Both the position numbers and the translations under genes were made by a program. From Candidatus Pullichristensenella stercorigallinarum (lineage in GTDB: Bacteria; Bacillota; Clostridia; Christensenellales; Aristaeellaceae): 44,656 bases of DNA. Under the pieces are notes generated by a model, which made no database searches, was not told where the DNA came from, and was given only the letters and a program-made list of their open reading frames with translations. Shown here piece after piece: positions 23,145 to 30,719 of the stretch (the first letter of the stretch is position 1; each line of letters starts with the position of its first letter). The stretch spans positions 1-44,656 of the forward strand of contig DVFZ01000106.1 in assembly GCA_018712945.1 (NCBI GenBank). Direction: 5' to 3'.

Positions 23145-24755
23145 TTGGGCGCAGAATACGTGCTAGAAATGAAAAATATTACCAAGCGGTATGGAGAGAC
23201 CACCGTGCTTTCCGACGTATCGCTTTCGGTGCGCCCCGGTGAGATCCACGCGCTGCTTGGTGAAAACGGCGCGGGGAAATCGACGTTGATGAACGTGCTG
23301 TTCGGCATGCCGGTGATTCACACCACCGGCGGCTTCGACGGCGAGGTGTGCATAGACGGCGAGAAGGTCAACATCCACTCGCCCAACGATGCCTTGAACT
23401 TGGGCATCGGCATGGTGCACCAGGAATTCATGCTTCTGCCGGGTTTTACCATCACCGAAAATATCAAACTCAACCGCGAAATCACCCGGCCCACCATTCT
23501 GAGCAGGGTTTTGCACAATAAGAGTCTGGAAAATCTGGATATGGCTGCCATGCGCAAGGATGCGCGCAAGGCGCTGGACAGCGTGGGCATGAGCCTGGAC
23601 GAAACCACGCTGGTCAAAGGTTTGCCCGTGGGCTACATGCAGTTTGTGGAGATTGCCCGCGAAATCGACAAAAAGGGCATCCGCCTGTTGGTATTTGACG
23701 AGCCGACCGCCGTGTTGACTGAGTCTGAGGCGGAACAGCTCATCTCCGTGATGAAGCAGATTGCGCAAAGCGGCATCGCCATCATTTTCATCACCCACCG
23801 TCTGGACGAGGTGATGGCCGCCGCCAACAACATCACCATCCTGCGCGACGGCAAACTGGCCGCCACGCGCAAGACGCAGGAAACCTCCCTGGTGGAGCTT
23901 GCAGAGCTGATGATTGGACGCAAGGGCGAGGCCGTTGTGGAATCGTCGCCAAAGGCGGAGAATCCGAACGCCAAAATCGCTCTTTCCATAAAGAACCTTA
24001 TCGTGGATATGCCCGGCGAAGAAGTCAAGGGCGTTGATCTCGAAGTGCGCGAGGGCGAGATCCTCGGCATCGGCGGCTTGGCCGGTCAGGGTAAGATCGG
24101 CATTCCCAACGGCGTGATGGGCCTTTATCCCGCTGCGGGCGAGGTAAAGCTGTTTGGCGAATCGTTGCCTCTCAACGATGCCCAAAATGCCCTGAAAAGC
24201 GGCATGGCCATGGTTTCCGAGGACCGGCGCGGGGTTGGCCTTTTGTTGGACCAGTCCATCGAGGACAACATCGCCTTCAACGCTATGCAGATTAAGGGAG
24301 ACTTTTTGCGCAAGATACTCTTCGCCACCACCAAGGATAGCAAAAAGGTGCGCAGCCATGCCGGGGAGATGATCCGGCAGCTCGATATCCGCTGCACGTC
24401 CTCCCGGCAGGCGGCGGGCACGCTCTCGGGCGGCAACCAGCAAAAGGTGTGCGTGGCCCGGGCGCTGACGATGAAGCCGAAGTTCCTGTTTGTTTCCGAA
24501 CCGACGCGCGGCATTGATATCGGCGCGAAAAAGTTGGTTCTGGAAACGCTTGTCAAGCTCAACCGTGAGCAGGGAATGACCATTGTCATGGTTTCCTCGG
24601 AGCTTCAGGAGTTGCGTTCCATCAGTGACCGCATCGCCATTATTTCCGAGGGCAAGGTGGTAGACATACTCGCGCCGGACGCCTCCGACGCGGATTTCGG
24701 CCTGGCCATGTCGGGCATCAAACCTACGAAGGGAGGCGAAGGCGCGCATGAATAG
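23145..24755 (+). CDS. ABC transporter ATPase with two nucleotide-binding domains
   Basis: A 536-residue double ATPase of the type that drives sugar and nucleoside importers (MglA/NupO architecture). Domain 1 has a canonical Walker A GENGAGKST (39-47) and DEPT Walker B (Asp185), but its signature is degenerate (LPVGYMQFVE, from 160). Domain 2 has a degenerate Walker A (GLAGQGKIG, 311-319) and FVSEPT in place of LDEPT (Ser451 where Asp is expected), but a perfect LSGGNQQ signature (427-433). One competent composite site is predicted. The start is TTG at 23145, preceded by GGGAGG; no better start exists. The 3' end overlaps permease 1 by 8 nt. Confidence 0.93.
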   Translation: MGAEYVLEMKNITKRYGETTVLSDVSLSVRPGEIHALLGENGAGKSTLMNVLFGMPVIHTTGGFDGEVCIDGEKVNIHSPNDALNLGIGMVHQEFMLLPGFTITENIKLNREITRPTILSRVLHNKSLENLDMAAMRKDARKALDSVGMSLDETTLVKGLPVGYMQFVEIAREIDKKGIRLLVFDEPTAVLTESEAEQLISVMKQIAQSGIAIIFITHRLDEVMAAANNITILRDGKLAATRKTQETSLVELAELMIGRKGEAVVESSPKAENPNAKIALSIKNLIVDMPGEEVKGVDLEVREGEILGIGGLAGQGKIGIPNGVMGLYPAAGEVKLFGESLPLNDAQNALKSGMAMVSEDRRGVGLLLDQSIEDNIAFNAMQIKGDFLRKILFATTKDSKKVRSHAGEMIRQLDIRCTSSRQAAGTLSGGNQQKVCVARALTMKPKFLFVSEPTRGIDIGAKKLVLETLVKLNREQGMTIVMVSSELQELRSISDRIAIISEGKVVDILAPDASDADFGLAMSGIKPTKGGEGAHE

Positions 24756-26655
24756 CCGTTCCAAATCACAGACGATTGCGTTTGTCGTTCTGCTGGCGGC
24801 AGCAGTGGTGCTGATTGCCGGGGGCGTCTTCGGCGTCATCAACCGCACCAGCGATTCCGGCGAGCAGATGCTCAGCGATATGCGCCTGACCGCGCTGTTG
24901 ACCACCGCGGGCGAAGGCTCCAAGGAAGCGCTGGTCGAAGCCGAGATCGAGGCCGCGCGCGAGGCGGCCCGCGCCGCCGGAGGCGGACTTTCTGAAATCC
25001 GCGAAGCTGTGGCGGCCGCGGAAGAAGAAGCTCGCGCGCGCGTGGAAAACCTGACCATCGAGGTAGACCTTGATACCGTCGATACCAGCGCCCTGGTTCC
25101 GGCCGTGGAGGAAATGCTCGCGGCGCAGCGCGCGCTGGGCGTGCAGACCGATGCGGACGAGGCGGCTTATGCCGAGCAGATGCTGGCGCAGATGCCCGAC
25201 GAAACGACCGCCGCTGAGGAGGAAATTCTCGAATCCGCGCCCACAGACGCCGAATCCGCCATGGATATGGATATGTCTGAGGACGAAATGATGCTCGAGG
25301 AAGAAGAGCCGGAGGTGGATATGTCCGGCTTTGTGGCGACGGAGGAAATGAACGCCCTTTCCGCCGTGGTGGATGAAAAGTTCGCAGCCCTGTGCGACGC
25401 TTTGCAGGGCGTTTCTCCCGAGCTTTCCGACGAGGCGTTGGAAACCCTGCGGCCCACCATCGAATCGCTCATCTATCAGCGCGGCGATACCTATGAAACC
25501 CAGTACGACCGCCTCAGCGCCTATGGCACGGCAGGCTTCGTCTCTTGGGTGACGCGCTATGGCGACGATTTGATTACCGTGGGCGTGGCGCTGACGCTGG
25601 TGGCGGTGATGGTGCTCTTTGCCAAGCCGCTGCTCAAGGCGCTGGGCATTCCGCGCATGATTATCTCCTGTTTCTTCCTGCTGATGTGCGTGCTGGCCGT
25701 GATTTACGATTTGTCGCTGACCACGCTGCTTTCCAACACCGTGGTGCGCATGGCGATGAACAGTATCCTGGTGCTGGCCATGCTGCCGGGCATTCAGTGC
25801 GGCATCGGCCTGAACCTCGGCCTGCCGCTGGGCATCGTCGGCGGCCTGCTGGGCGGCCTGATGTGCATCGAGTTTGGTTTCTCGGGCCTGCCGGGTTTCC
25901 TGTTCGCCATCGTCACCGGTTGCCTGATCGCGGCTCTGGTGGGCATGGCCTACGGCGTGCTGCTCAACCGCCTCAAGGGCAGCGAGATGTCCGTCACCAC
26001 CTATGTGGGCTATTCGGTGATTTCGCTGATGTGTATCGCCTGGCTTTTGTTGCCCTTCCAGTCTGACAAGCTGCGCTGGCCGTTGGGCAACGGCCTGCGC
26101 GCTACGCTGACGTTGGACGGCGCCTACCGCCATATCCTCAACGATTTCCTGGCGTTTGACATCGGCTCGTTCACGGTGCCGACCGGCCTTCTGCTGTTCA
26201 TGGCGCTGTGCTGCTTCCTGATGTGGCTGTTCAGCCGCTCAAAGACCGGCGTGGCCATGCAGGCGGTGGGCAACAACCCGCGCTTTGCCGAGGCCACGGG
26301 TATCTCGGTCAACAGGATGCGCATCATCGGCACCACGCTTTCCACCATCCTCGGCGCGGTGGGTATCATCGTATACAGCCAGAGCTACGGCTTCATGCAG
26401 CTCTATACCGCTCCCAGGCAGATGGGCTTCATTGCCGCTTCGGCCATCCTCATCGGCGGCGCGAGCGTGTCGCGGGCGAAAATCAGCCACGTCATCATCG
26501 GCGCGTTCCTGTTCCAAGGCGTGCTGACGCTGGGCATGCCGGTGGCCAACGTGCTGGTGCCCCAGTCGACAATTTCGGAAACCATGCGCATACTGATTTC
26601 CAACGGCATCATCCTGTATGCGCTGACCAAGGCGGGAGGTGGCTCGCGTGGCTAA
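24748..26655 (+). CDS. ABC transporter permease 1 with a large N-terminal extracytoplasmic domain
   Basis: A 635-residue permease of the BPD_transp_2 (branched-chain amino acid/ribose/nucleoside) class. A first transmembrane helix (about residues 9-31) is followed by some 240 hydrophilic residues before the next helix near 272. With a cytoplasmic N-terminus this block lies outside the membrane. It is helical and acidic, with coiled-coil-like runs (EAEIEAAREAARAAGGG, VAAAEEEARARVENL) and a Met/Asp/Glu patch at 172-192. The permease core follows (about 275-635), with FSRSKTGVAMQAVGNNPRFA and the EAA-like GISVNRMRIIGTTLS. The ATG at 24748 has GGGAGG upstream and overlaps the ATPase gene by 8 nt. 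I know no role for the inserted domain. Confidence 0.9.
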   Translation: MNSRSKSQTIAFVVLLAAAVVLIAGGVFGVINRTSDSGEQMLSDMRLTALLTTAGEGSKEALVEAEIEAAREAARAAGGGLSEIREAVAAAEEEARARVENLTIEVDLDTVDTSALVPAVEEMLAAQRALGVQTDADEAAYAEQMLAQMPDETTAAEEEILESAPTDAESAMDMDMSEDEMMLEEEEPEVDMSGFVATEEMNALSAVVDEKFAALCDALQGVSPELSDEALETLRPTIESLIYQRGDTYETQYDRLSAYGTAGFVSWVTRYGDDLITVGVALTLVAVMVLFAKPLLKALGIPRMIISCFFLLMCVLAVIYDLSLTTLLSNTVVRMAMNSILVLAMLPGIQCGIGLNLGLPLGIVGGLLGGLMCIEFGFSGLPGFLFAIVTGCLIAALVGMAYGVLLNRLKGSEMSVTTYVGYSVISLMCIAWLLLPFQSDKLRWPLGNGLRATLTLDGAYRHILNDFLAFDIGSFTVPTGLLLFMALCCFLMWLFSRSKTGVAMQAVGNNPRFAEATGISVNRMRIIGTTLSTILGAVGIIVYSQSYGFMQLYTAPRQMGFIAASAILIGGASVSRAKISHVIIGAFLFQGVLTLGMPVANVLVPQSTISETMRILISNGIILYALTKAGGGSRG

Positions 26656-27910
26656 AAGGACATTCGGCGAATGGATGCGGCAAAATATCGTTACGGTCGT
26701 GTTCATCATCCTCTGCGCTTTGTGCTTTTTCCTTTCCGGCGAAACGCCCGCCTATGTGGCGATGGAGCTGGTGGACCGCATGGCGCGCAACGCCTTCATC
26801 GTGCTTTCCCTGATTATCCCCATCGTGGCCGGCATGGGCATCAACTTTGCCATTACCATCGGCGCAATGGCGGCGCAGATCGCTCTTTTGTGGGTGCTGG
26901 AGTGGCAGATTCCCGGCATCGGCGGCTTCCTGGTAGCGGCGCTGATGACCATTCCCATCGCCACGCTGTTCGGCTTCCTCGTCGGCAAACTGCTCAACAA
27001 GATGAAGGGCCAGGAAATGATTGGCGGTATGATCCTTGGTTACTTTGCCAACGGCCTTTACCAGCTGCTTTTCCTGTTCGTGTTTGGCAACCTCATCCCC
27101 CTGCACACCGATGGCTTGGTGATTCAGGGCTCCACGGGTGTGGCCAACACCATGGACCTCTCCGGCGCGAACGGCATCCGCAAATCGCTGGATAACCTGA
27201 TTTCGCTGGAGTTTGCCCCGGCGCTGTACCTGTTCGCGGGCATCATCGCCGTGGTGATGGTGATCTTCTACGTGCGCAAGAGTATCCGCCTTTCCCGCCT
27301 GATCGCGGTGCTGGCAGTGCTGGCCGCGTGCGTGATCGCCGTGCAGTTCCCGGCGGTGCGCGATATCTTCCGGCTGGTGCGCGTGCCTGTGGTCACCTTT
27401 GCGGTGGTCGGCGTTCTGTGCCTGTTCAACATCATGATTATGAAGACCCGGCTGGGCCAGCAGTTCCGCGCCGTCGGCCAGAACCGCGTGGTTGCCAACG
27501 CCGCCGGTATCAACGTGGACCGGACGCGCGTTATCGCCATCATCTTCTCTACGGTGCTGGCAGGCTTGGGCCACCTGATCTTCGCGCAGAACCTGGGCGC
27601 GCTGCAAACCTACGGCGCGCACGAACAGGTCGGCCTGTACGCGGGCGCGGCCATCCTCGTGGGCGGCGCGTCCATCGTCAAGGCCTCCAACGGCCAGGCG
27701 CTGTTGGGCTGCCTGCTGTTCCACCTGCTGTTCATCGTCGTTTCCGGCGCGGGCCGCGCTGTATTCGGCGACGCCGCCATTGGCGAGTACTTCCGCGTGT
27801 TCATCTCCTATGGCGTCATTGCCGTGGCACTGGTGATGCATGCCTGGAGTTCCAGCGTCAAGCGCAAGAGTCCGGAGGCGCAACTGCGCGCCGCGTCCGA
27901 AAAGGCGTAA
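26648..27910 (+). CDS. ABC transporter permease 2
   Basis: A 420-residue permease of the same class, pairing with permease 1 to form the membrane channel. About ten hydrophobic segments are visible, and the conserved cytoplasmic stretch MKTRLGQQFRAVGQNRVVAN is followed by AAGINVDRTRVIAIIFSTVLAG, the ATPase contact region. It lacks any extra N-terminal domain, so the importer is asymmetric. A GTG at 26648 was chosen over the one at 26639 because GGGAGG (26634-26639) is correctly spaced only from the former. The start overlaps the permease 1 end by 8 nt, the same overlap length as between ATPase and permease 1. Confidence 0.92.
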   Translation: MAKRTFGEWMRQNIVTVVFIILCALCFFLSGETPAYVAMELVDRMARNAFIVLSLIIPIVAGMGINFAITIGAMAAQIALLWVLEWQIPGIGGFLVAALMTIPIATLFGFLVGKLLNKMKGQEMIGGMILGYFANGLYQLLFLFVFGNLIPLHTDGLVIQGSTGVANTMDLSGANGIRKSLDNLISLEFAPALYLFAGIIAVVMVIFYVRKSIRLSRLIAVLAVLAACVIAVQFPAVRDIFRLVRVPVVTFAVVGVLCLFNIMIMKTRLGQQFRAVGQNRVVANAAGINVDRTRVIAIIFSTVLAGLGHLIFAQNLGALQTYGAHEQVGLYAGAAILVGGASIVKASNGQALLGCLLFHLLFIVVSGAGRAVFGDAAIGEYFRVFISYGVIAVALVMHAWSSSVKRKSPEAQLRAASEKA

Positions 27911-27923
27911 ACGCAAGGAATCC

Positions 27924-27961
27924 GCTCCCTTCCGTCCTGCCTGGGTGGAAGGGAGCTTTTT
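27924..27961 (+). terminator. Terminator of the ABC importer operon
   Basis: A 10-bp stem, GCTCCCTTCC with GGAAGGGAGC, and a 13-nt loop, then TTTTT. It lies 13 bp after the last permease stop. Confidence 0.85.
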
Positions 27962-28154
27962 GCGCAACAGAGCCCCGCTTGTGGCCGTGGGTTCATGTCC
28001 GGTACCCGGAGACAAAACGAAAGGAACCGGACAGGGCAGAAGGGAATCCGGGAAAAGGGCAGTAATGCGATTTGCCTGGCACATCGCGCGTATGGACGCT
28101 GGTACAGGGGTTGCCCTGGCACGAATTGCTGGCGGCTTTGTCCTGAAGGCGGAC

Positions 28155-28183
28155 TTTTCATTTGCCCCAAGCGCTGTTATAAT
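28155..28183 (+). promoter_or_regulatory. Promoter of the DUF89 gene
   Basis: The -35 is TTTTCA (28155-28160), a weak match, the spacer 17 bp and the -10 TATAAT (28178-28183). The start codon is about 20 nt downstream. Confidence 0.55.
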
Positions 28184-28203
28184 GAGGGTATGGAGGGATG
28201 AAT

Positions 28204-29082
28204 ATGCAGCTTTATTGCGAATGTATGCACTGTATATTGGAACACCATTGGTCGTTGGTGAAGGATTGCACGGATGAGCCGCGCCGCGCTGCGTTCATGC
28301 GCGAGGTGTGCAAGACCGTGGCGGAGGCGGATCCAAACATGGCCGCGCCGGTACCAACGGCGAAACTGCAAAAACTGTATGCAAAAATGTTTGCCGCGCA
28401 GGATGACTATCCGCGCCTGAAGCGCAAGTACAACGAATTGCTGCTCTCTTGGCTGCCGGAGCTGCGCGAAAAGCTGGCGGCGGCAAATGACCCGCTGAAG
28501 CTGGCGGTATGGATGGCGATGGCAGGGAATTACATTGATTTCGGGGTGCTGAAAGAGGTGGACGACGCCCGGCTGCGGGCTATGCTGGCTACGCCGGATG
28601 AGAGGGCCGTGAATACGCCGGAACTGGAAAACCTGCGGCGGGAGGCGCGCGCGGCGAAGAAACTGACGTATGCGTGCGATAACTGCGGCGAAATCGTATT
28701 GGATATGCTGCTGATGGAGGAATTGAAGCGGGAAAATCCGGGCCTTGAAATCACGGCGTTGGTGCGGGGCGAAAACGTGCTCAACGACGCTACTATGGAG
28801 GACGCCGAAACCGTGGGGATCGGGCGTATTGCGAAGATTGTGGGGAATGGGTCGAATATCGGCGGTACACAGAGGGAATATCTGGGAGAGGAAGCAAAAC
28901 GGGCGCTGATGGAAGCCGACGTGGTGATTGCCAAGGGACAAGGGAATTTTGAAACGATGACCGGCGCGGGCTGGAACGCCTATTACCTGTTCCTGGCCAA
29001 GTGCCCGCATTATCAAAAGTGGTTTGGCATGGAGCATATGTCCGGCCAGCTTGTCAATGAGCGGCGCTTCACAAGGGCCTGA
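28204..29082 (+). CDS. DUF89/ARMT1-like damage-control phosphatase family protein
   Basis: A 292-residue protein of the DUF89 family, metal-dependent phosphatases proposed to remove damaged or excess phosphometabolites. The N-terminal cysteine motif C-E-C-M-H-C (residues 5-10) and the helical first half are typical. The metal site is readable: YACDNCGEIVLDMLLMEEL, LVRGENVLNDATMEDA and ADVVIAKGQGNFE. The substrate cannot be inferred. There are two in-frame ATGs, at 28198 and 28204; GGAGGG is only 1-2 nt before the first and about 7 nt before the second, so 28204 is chosen. It is monocistronic with its own promoter. Confidence 0.88.
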   Translation: MQLYCECMHCILEHHWSLVKDCTDEPRRAAFMREVCKTVAEADPNMAAPVPTAKLQKLYAKMFAAQDDYPRLKRKYNELLLSWLPELREKLAAANDPLKLAVWMAMAGNYIDFGVLKEVDDARLRAMLATPDERAVNTPELENLRREARAAKKLTYACDNCGEIVLDMLLMEELKRENPGLEITALVRGENVLNDATMEDAETVGIGRIAKIVGNGSNIGGTQREYLGEEAKRALMEADVVIAKGQGNFETMTGAGWNAYYLFLAKCPHYQKWFGMEHMSGQLVNERRFTRA

Positions 29083-29134
29083 CGCGCCGCATAACCACAC
29101 CATCCGTAACCCCGCCGGAGGCAACTGGGAGATT

Positions 29135-29157
29135 CTTAAGAACCTCAGGTTCTTAAG
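29135..29157. repeat. 23-bp perfect palindrome
   Basis: CTTAAGAACCT (29135-29145), one central C, then AGGTTCTTAAG (29147-29157). It lies 52 bp after the DUF89 stop. No T-tract follows, so it is not a standard terminator; a protein-binding site or recombination site is possible. Confidence 0.8.
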
Positions 29158-29349
29158 CAGGTCTGGGCAGCGCCCAGCGTAGCCCCGCCGAAAGCGGAAA
29201 ATAGCCCGTAAGGATAGAAGTATAGCGCAGCATACGCCATGCCCCGCTCGCCCGGATGCCGCCTTGGATTTTCAAAGCCGGAGTAAACGATAACGCCACA
29301 TAGCCCCGACAGGGCGCGCCAGCAACAAAGCGTTCCCTGCCCCAGGGGG

Positions 29350-29743
29350 CAGGGCAGCGCCGCCCGACACTCACCCAGCGCCCCTTGCCAAAGGCAAGGC
29401 AGCGTCATCCGGAGAACAAAAGGCAACAAGCCAGCGCTTCTCTGTATCCTTGGCCAGAAGCGTAACCATACCGTCCGGCGTACCCGCGCCCATTGTCAAG
29501 AACAAGGCCACGCATCCAACCCATGCCCGCGCATTTTGCCGTGGGGCAGGGCGGCACCGCCCAGCACATACCCAGCGCCCCCCTGCCAAAGGCAAGGCAG
29601 CGTCATCCGGCGTACAAAGGCAACAAGCCAGCGCTTCTCCACATCCCTGGCCAGGAGCGCGGCTACACTATCCAACATACCCGCGCCCATTGTCAAGAAC
29701 AAGGCCACGCATCCAACCCATGCCCGCGCGTTTTGCGGTGGGG
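29350..29743. repeat. Two tandem copies of a 197-bp unit
   Basis: Copy 1 is 29350-29546 and copy 2 is 29547-29743. A third copy begins at 29744 but diverges after about 15 bp. By eye the copies are roughly 85 percent identical; the best conserved blocks are around AAGGCAAGGCAGCGTCATCC and ACAAGGCCACGCATCCAACC. A 1-nt indel lies within the copies. The unit length is not a multiple of three. Confidence 0.85.
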
Positions 29744-30058
29744 CAGGGCAGCGCCGCTTCAGGTACATCCAGCACGCAAGAACCATTGGCCAAGGGCGTG
29801 GCGCGCGACCCCGCCGCCCCTGCGCGTTTCCCGCCAAGGGCAGCGCCCCGCGGCCAGCCCCACACGCAGCGGCATTGCCAGGGCGGCCCTGCCGTCCGCC
29901 GCCAAACGCCCGTGCGCCAAGCGCGAGCGGCATCAAAATCCGGCCAAGGGAACGCGCAACGGCCAGCGCGTTCCGGTACAGGCCGCGCGCCCTTGGAATC
30001 TCCCGGCCGCCTCCGCAAGACCGCGAAGGACGGAACCCGGCGTGCCACACCCGCCGGG

Positions 30059-30088
30059 TTGACAATTCCCCCCTGCGCGCGCTACAAT
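30059..30088 (+). promoter_or_regulatory. Sigma-A promoter of pth
   Basis: The -35 is TTGACA (30059-30064), the spacer 18 bp and the -10 TACAAT (30083-30088). It likely drives the pth-MATE-mfd-ygiQ cluster. Confidence 0.8.
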
Positions 30089-30119
30089 AGACATTCAAGG
30101 ATATCGGGAGGATTTCGGC

Positions 30120-30701
30120 ATGTATGTGGTGGTAGGGCTGGGAAACCCCGGCCGCAAGTATGAACACACGCGCCACAACGTCGGCTTTGACGTTGTGGAT
30201 GTACTCGCGCAGCGCAACAACATCTCCCTCGCCCGCCTGCGCTGCAAGGCCGTCGTCGGCGAGGGCATCATCTCCGGCCAGCGCGTCGCCCTGGCCCTGC
30301 CCCAGACCTATATGAACCTGAGCGGGGAAAGCGTCGTCCAGCTCGTCAACTGGTACAAGCCCGAGCGCGACCAGCTCATCGTCTGCTTTGATGATGTGGA
30401 TCTCCCCGAGGGCAAGTTACGCTTCCGCCCCTCCGGTTCCGCCGGTACCCATAACGGCATGCGCAACATCATCTACCTCCTCGGGCGCGATGATTTTCCC
30501 CGCCTGCGCGTGGGCATCGGCCGCCCGCCCGAGGGCTGGGATCTCAAGGACTATGTGCTCACCGGCTATCGCACCGCTGCCGACCGCCAGACCATGTTCG
30601 ACGCCTTCGTCGCTGCCGCCGAGACCGTCGAGCGCCTCATCGCCGGCGGCGTGGACGCGGCGCGAAAGCGCGTGGCCGAATTTAACAACGCCAATGGCTG
30701 A
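30120..30701 (+). CDS. pth: Peptidyl-tRNA hydrolase
   Basis: Pth (EC 3.1.1.29) releases tRNA from peptidyl-tRNAs dropped by the ribosome. The 193-residue product has the standard length. Key motifs are GLGNPGRKYEHTRHNVGFD (Asn9, and the catalytic-type His19), PQTYMNLSGESV, and DDVDLPEGKLRFRPSGSAGTH with HNGMRNI; IGRP follows. The ATG at 30120 has GGGAGG upstream. In many Firmicutes pth is directly followed by mfd; here a MATE transporter gene stands between them. Confidence 0.96.
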   Translation: MYVVVGLGNPGRKYEHTRHNVGFDVVDVLAQRNNISLARLRCKAVVGEGIISGQRVALALPQTYMNLSGESVVQLVNWYKPERDQLIVCFDDVDLPEGKLRFRPSGSAGTHNGMRNIIYLLGRDDFPRLRVGIGRPPEGWDLKDYVLTGYRTAADRQTMFDAFVAAAETVERLIAGGVDAARKRVAEFNNANG

Positions 30702-30719
30702 TCAAGGGGGGAGAACGCC

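Larger units (their letters stand above)
29083..30119. other. 1-kb non-coding, GC-rich spacer
   Basis: No credible gene lies between the DUF89 gene and pth. Long open frames on both strands arise from the GC bias and do not resemble proteins. The spacer holds a 23-bp palindrome (29135-29157), a 197-bp tandem duplication (29350-29743) and the pth promoter (30059-30088). 29158-29349 and 29760-30058 show nothing further. Confidence 0.6.

Noticed and set aside
23163..26133. Long minus-strand open frames (631 and 455 codons) opposite the ATPase and permease 1
   Set aside because: They mirror well-supported genes, are His/Gln/Arg-rich as expected from antisense reading, and have no ribosome binding sites.
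29493..30176. Open frames of 184-237 codons on both strands in the spacer before pth
   Set aside because: They cross the 197-bp repeat, change frame between copies, are dominated by Arg/Ala/Pro and have no convincing start sites. One runs into the pth gene on the wrong strand.
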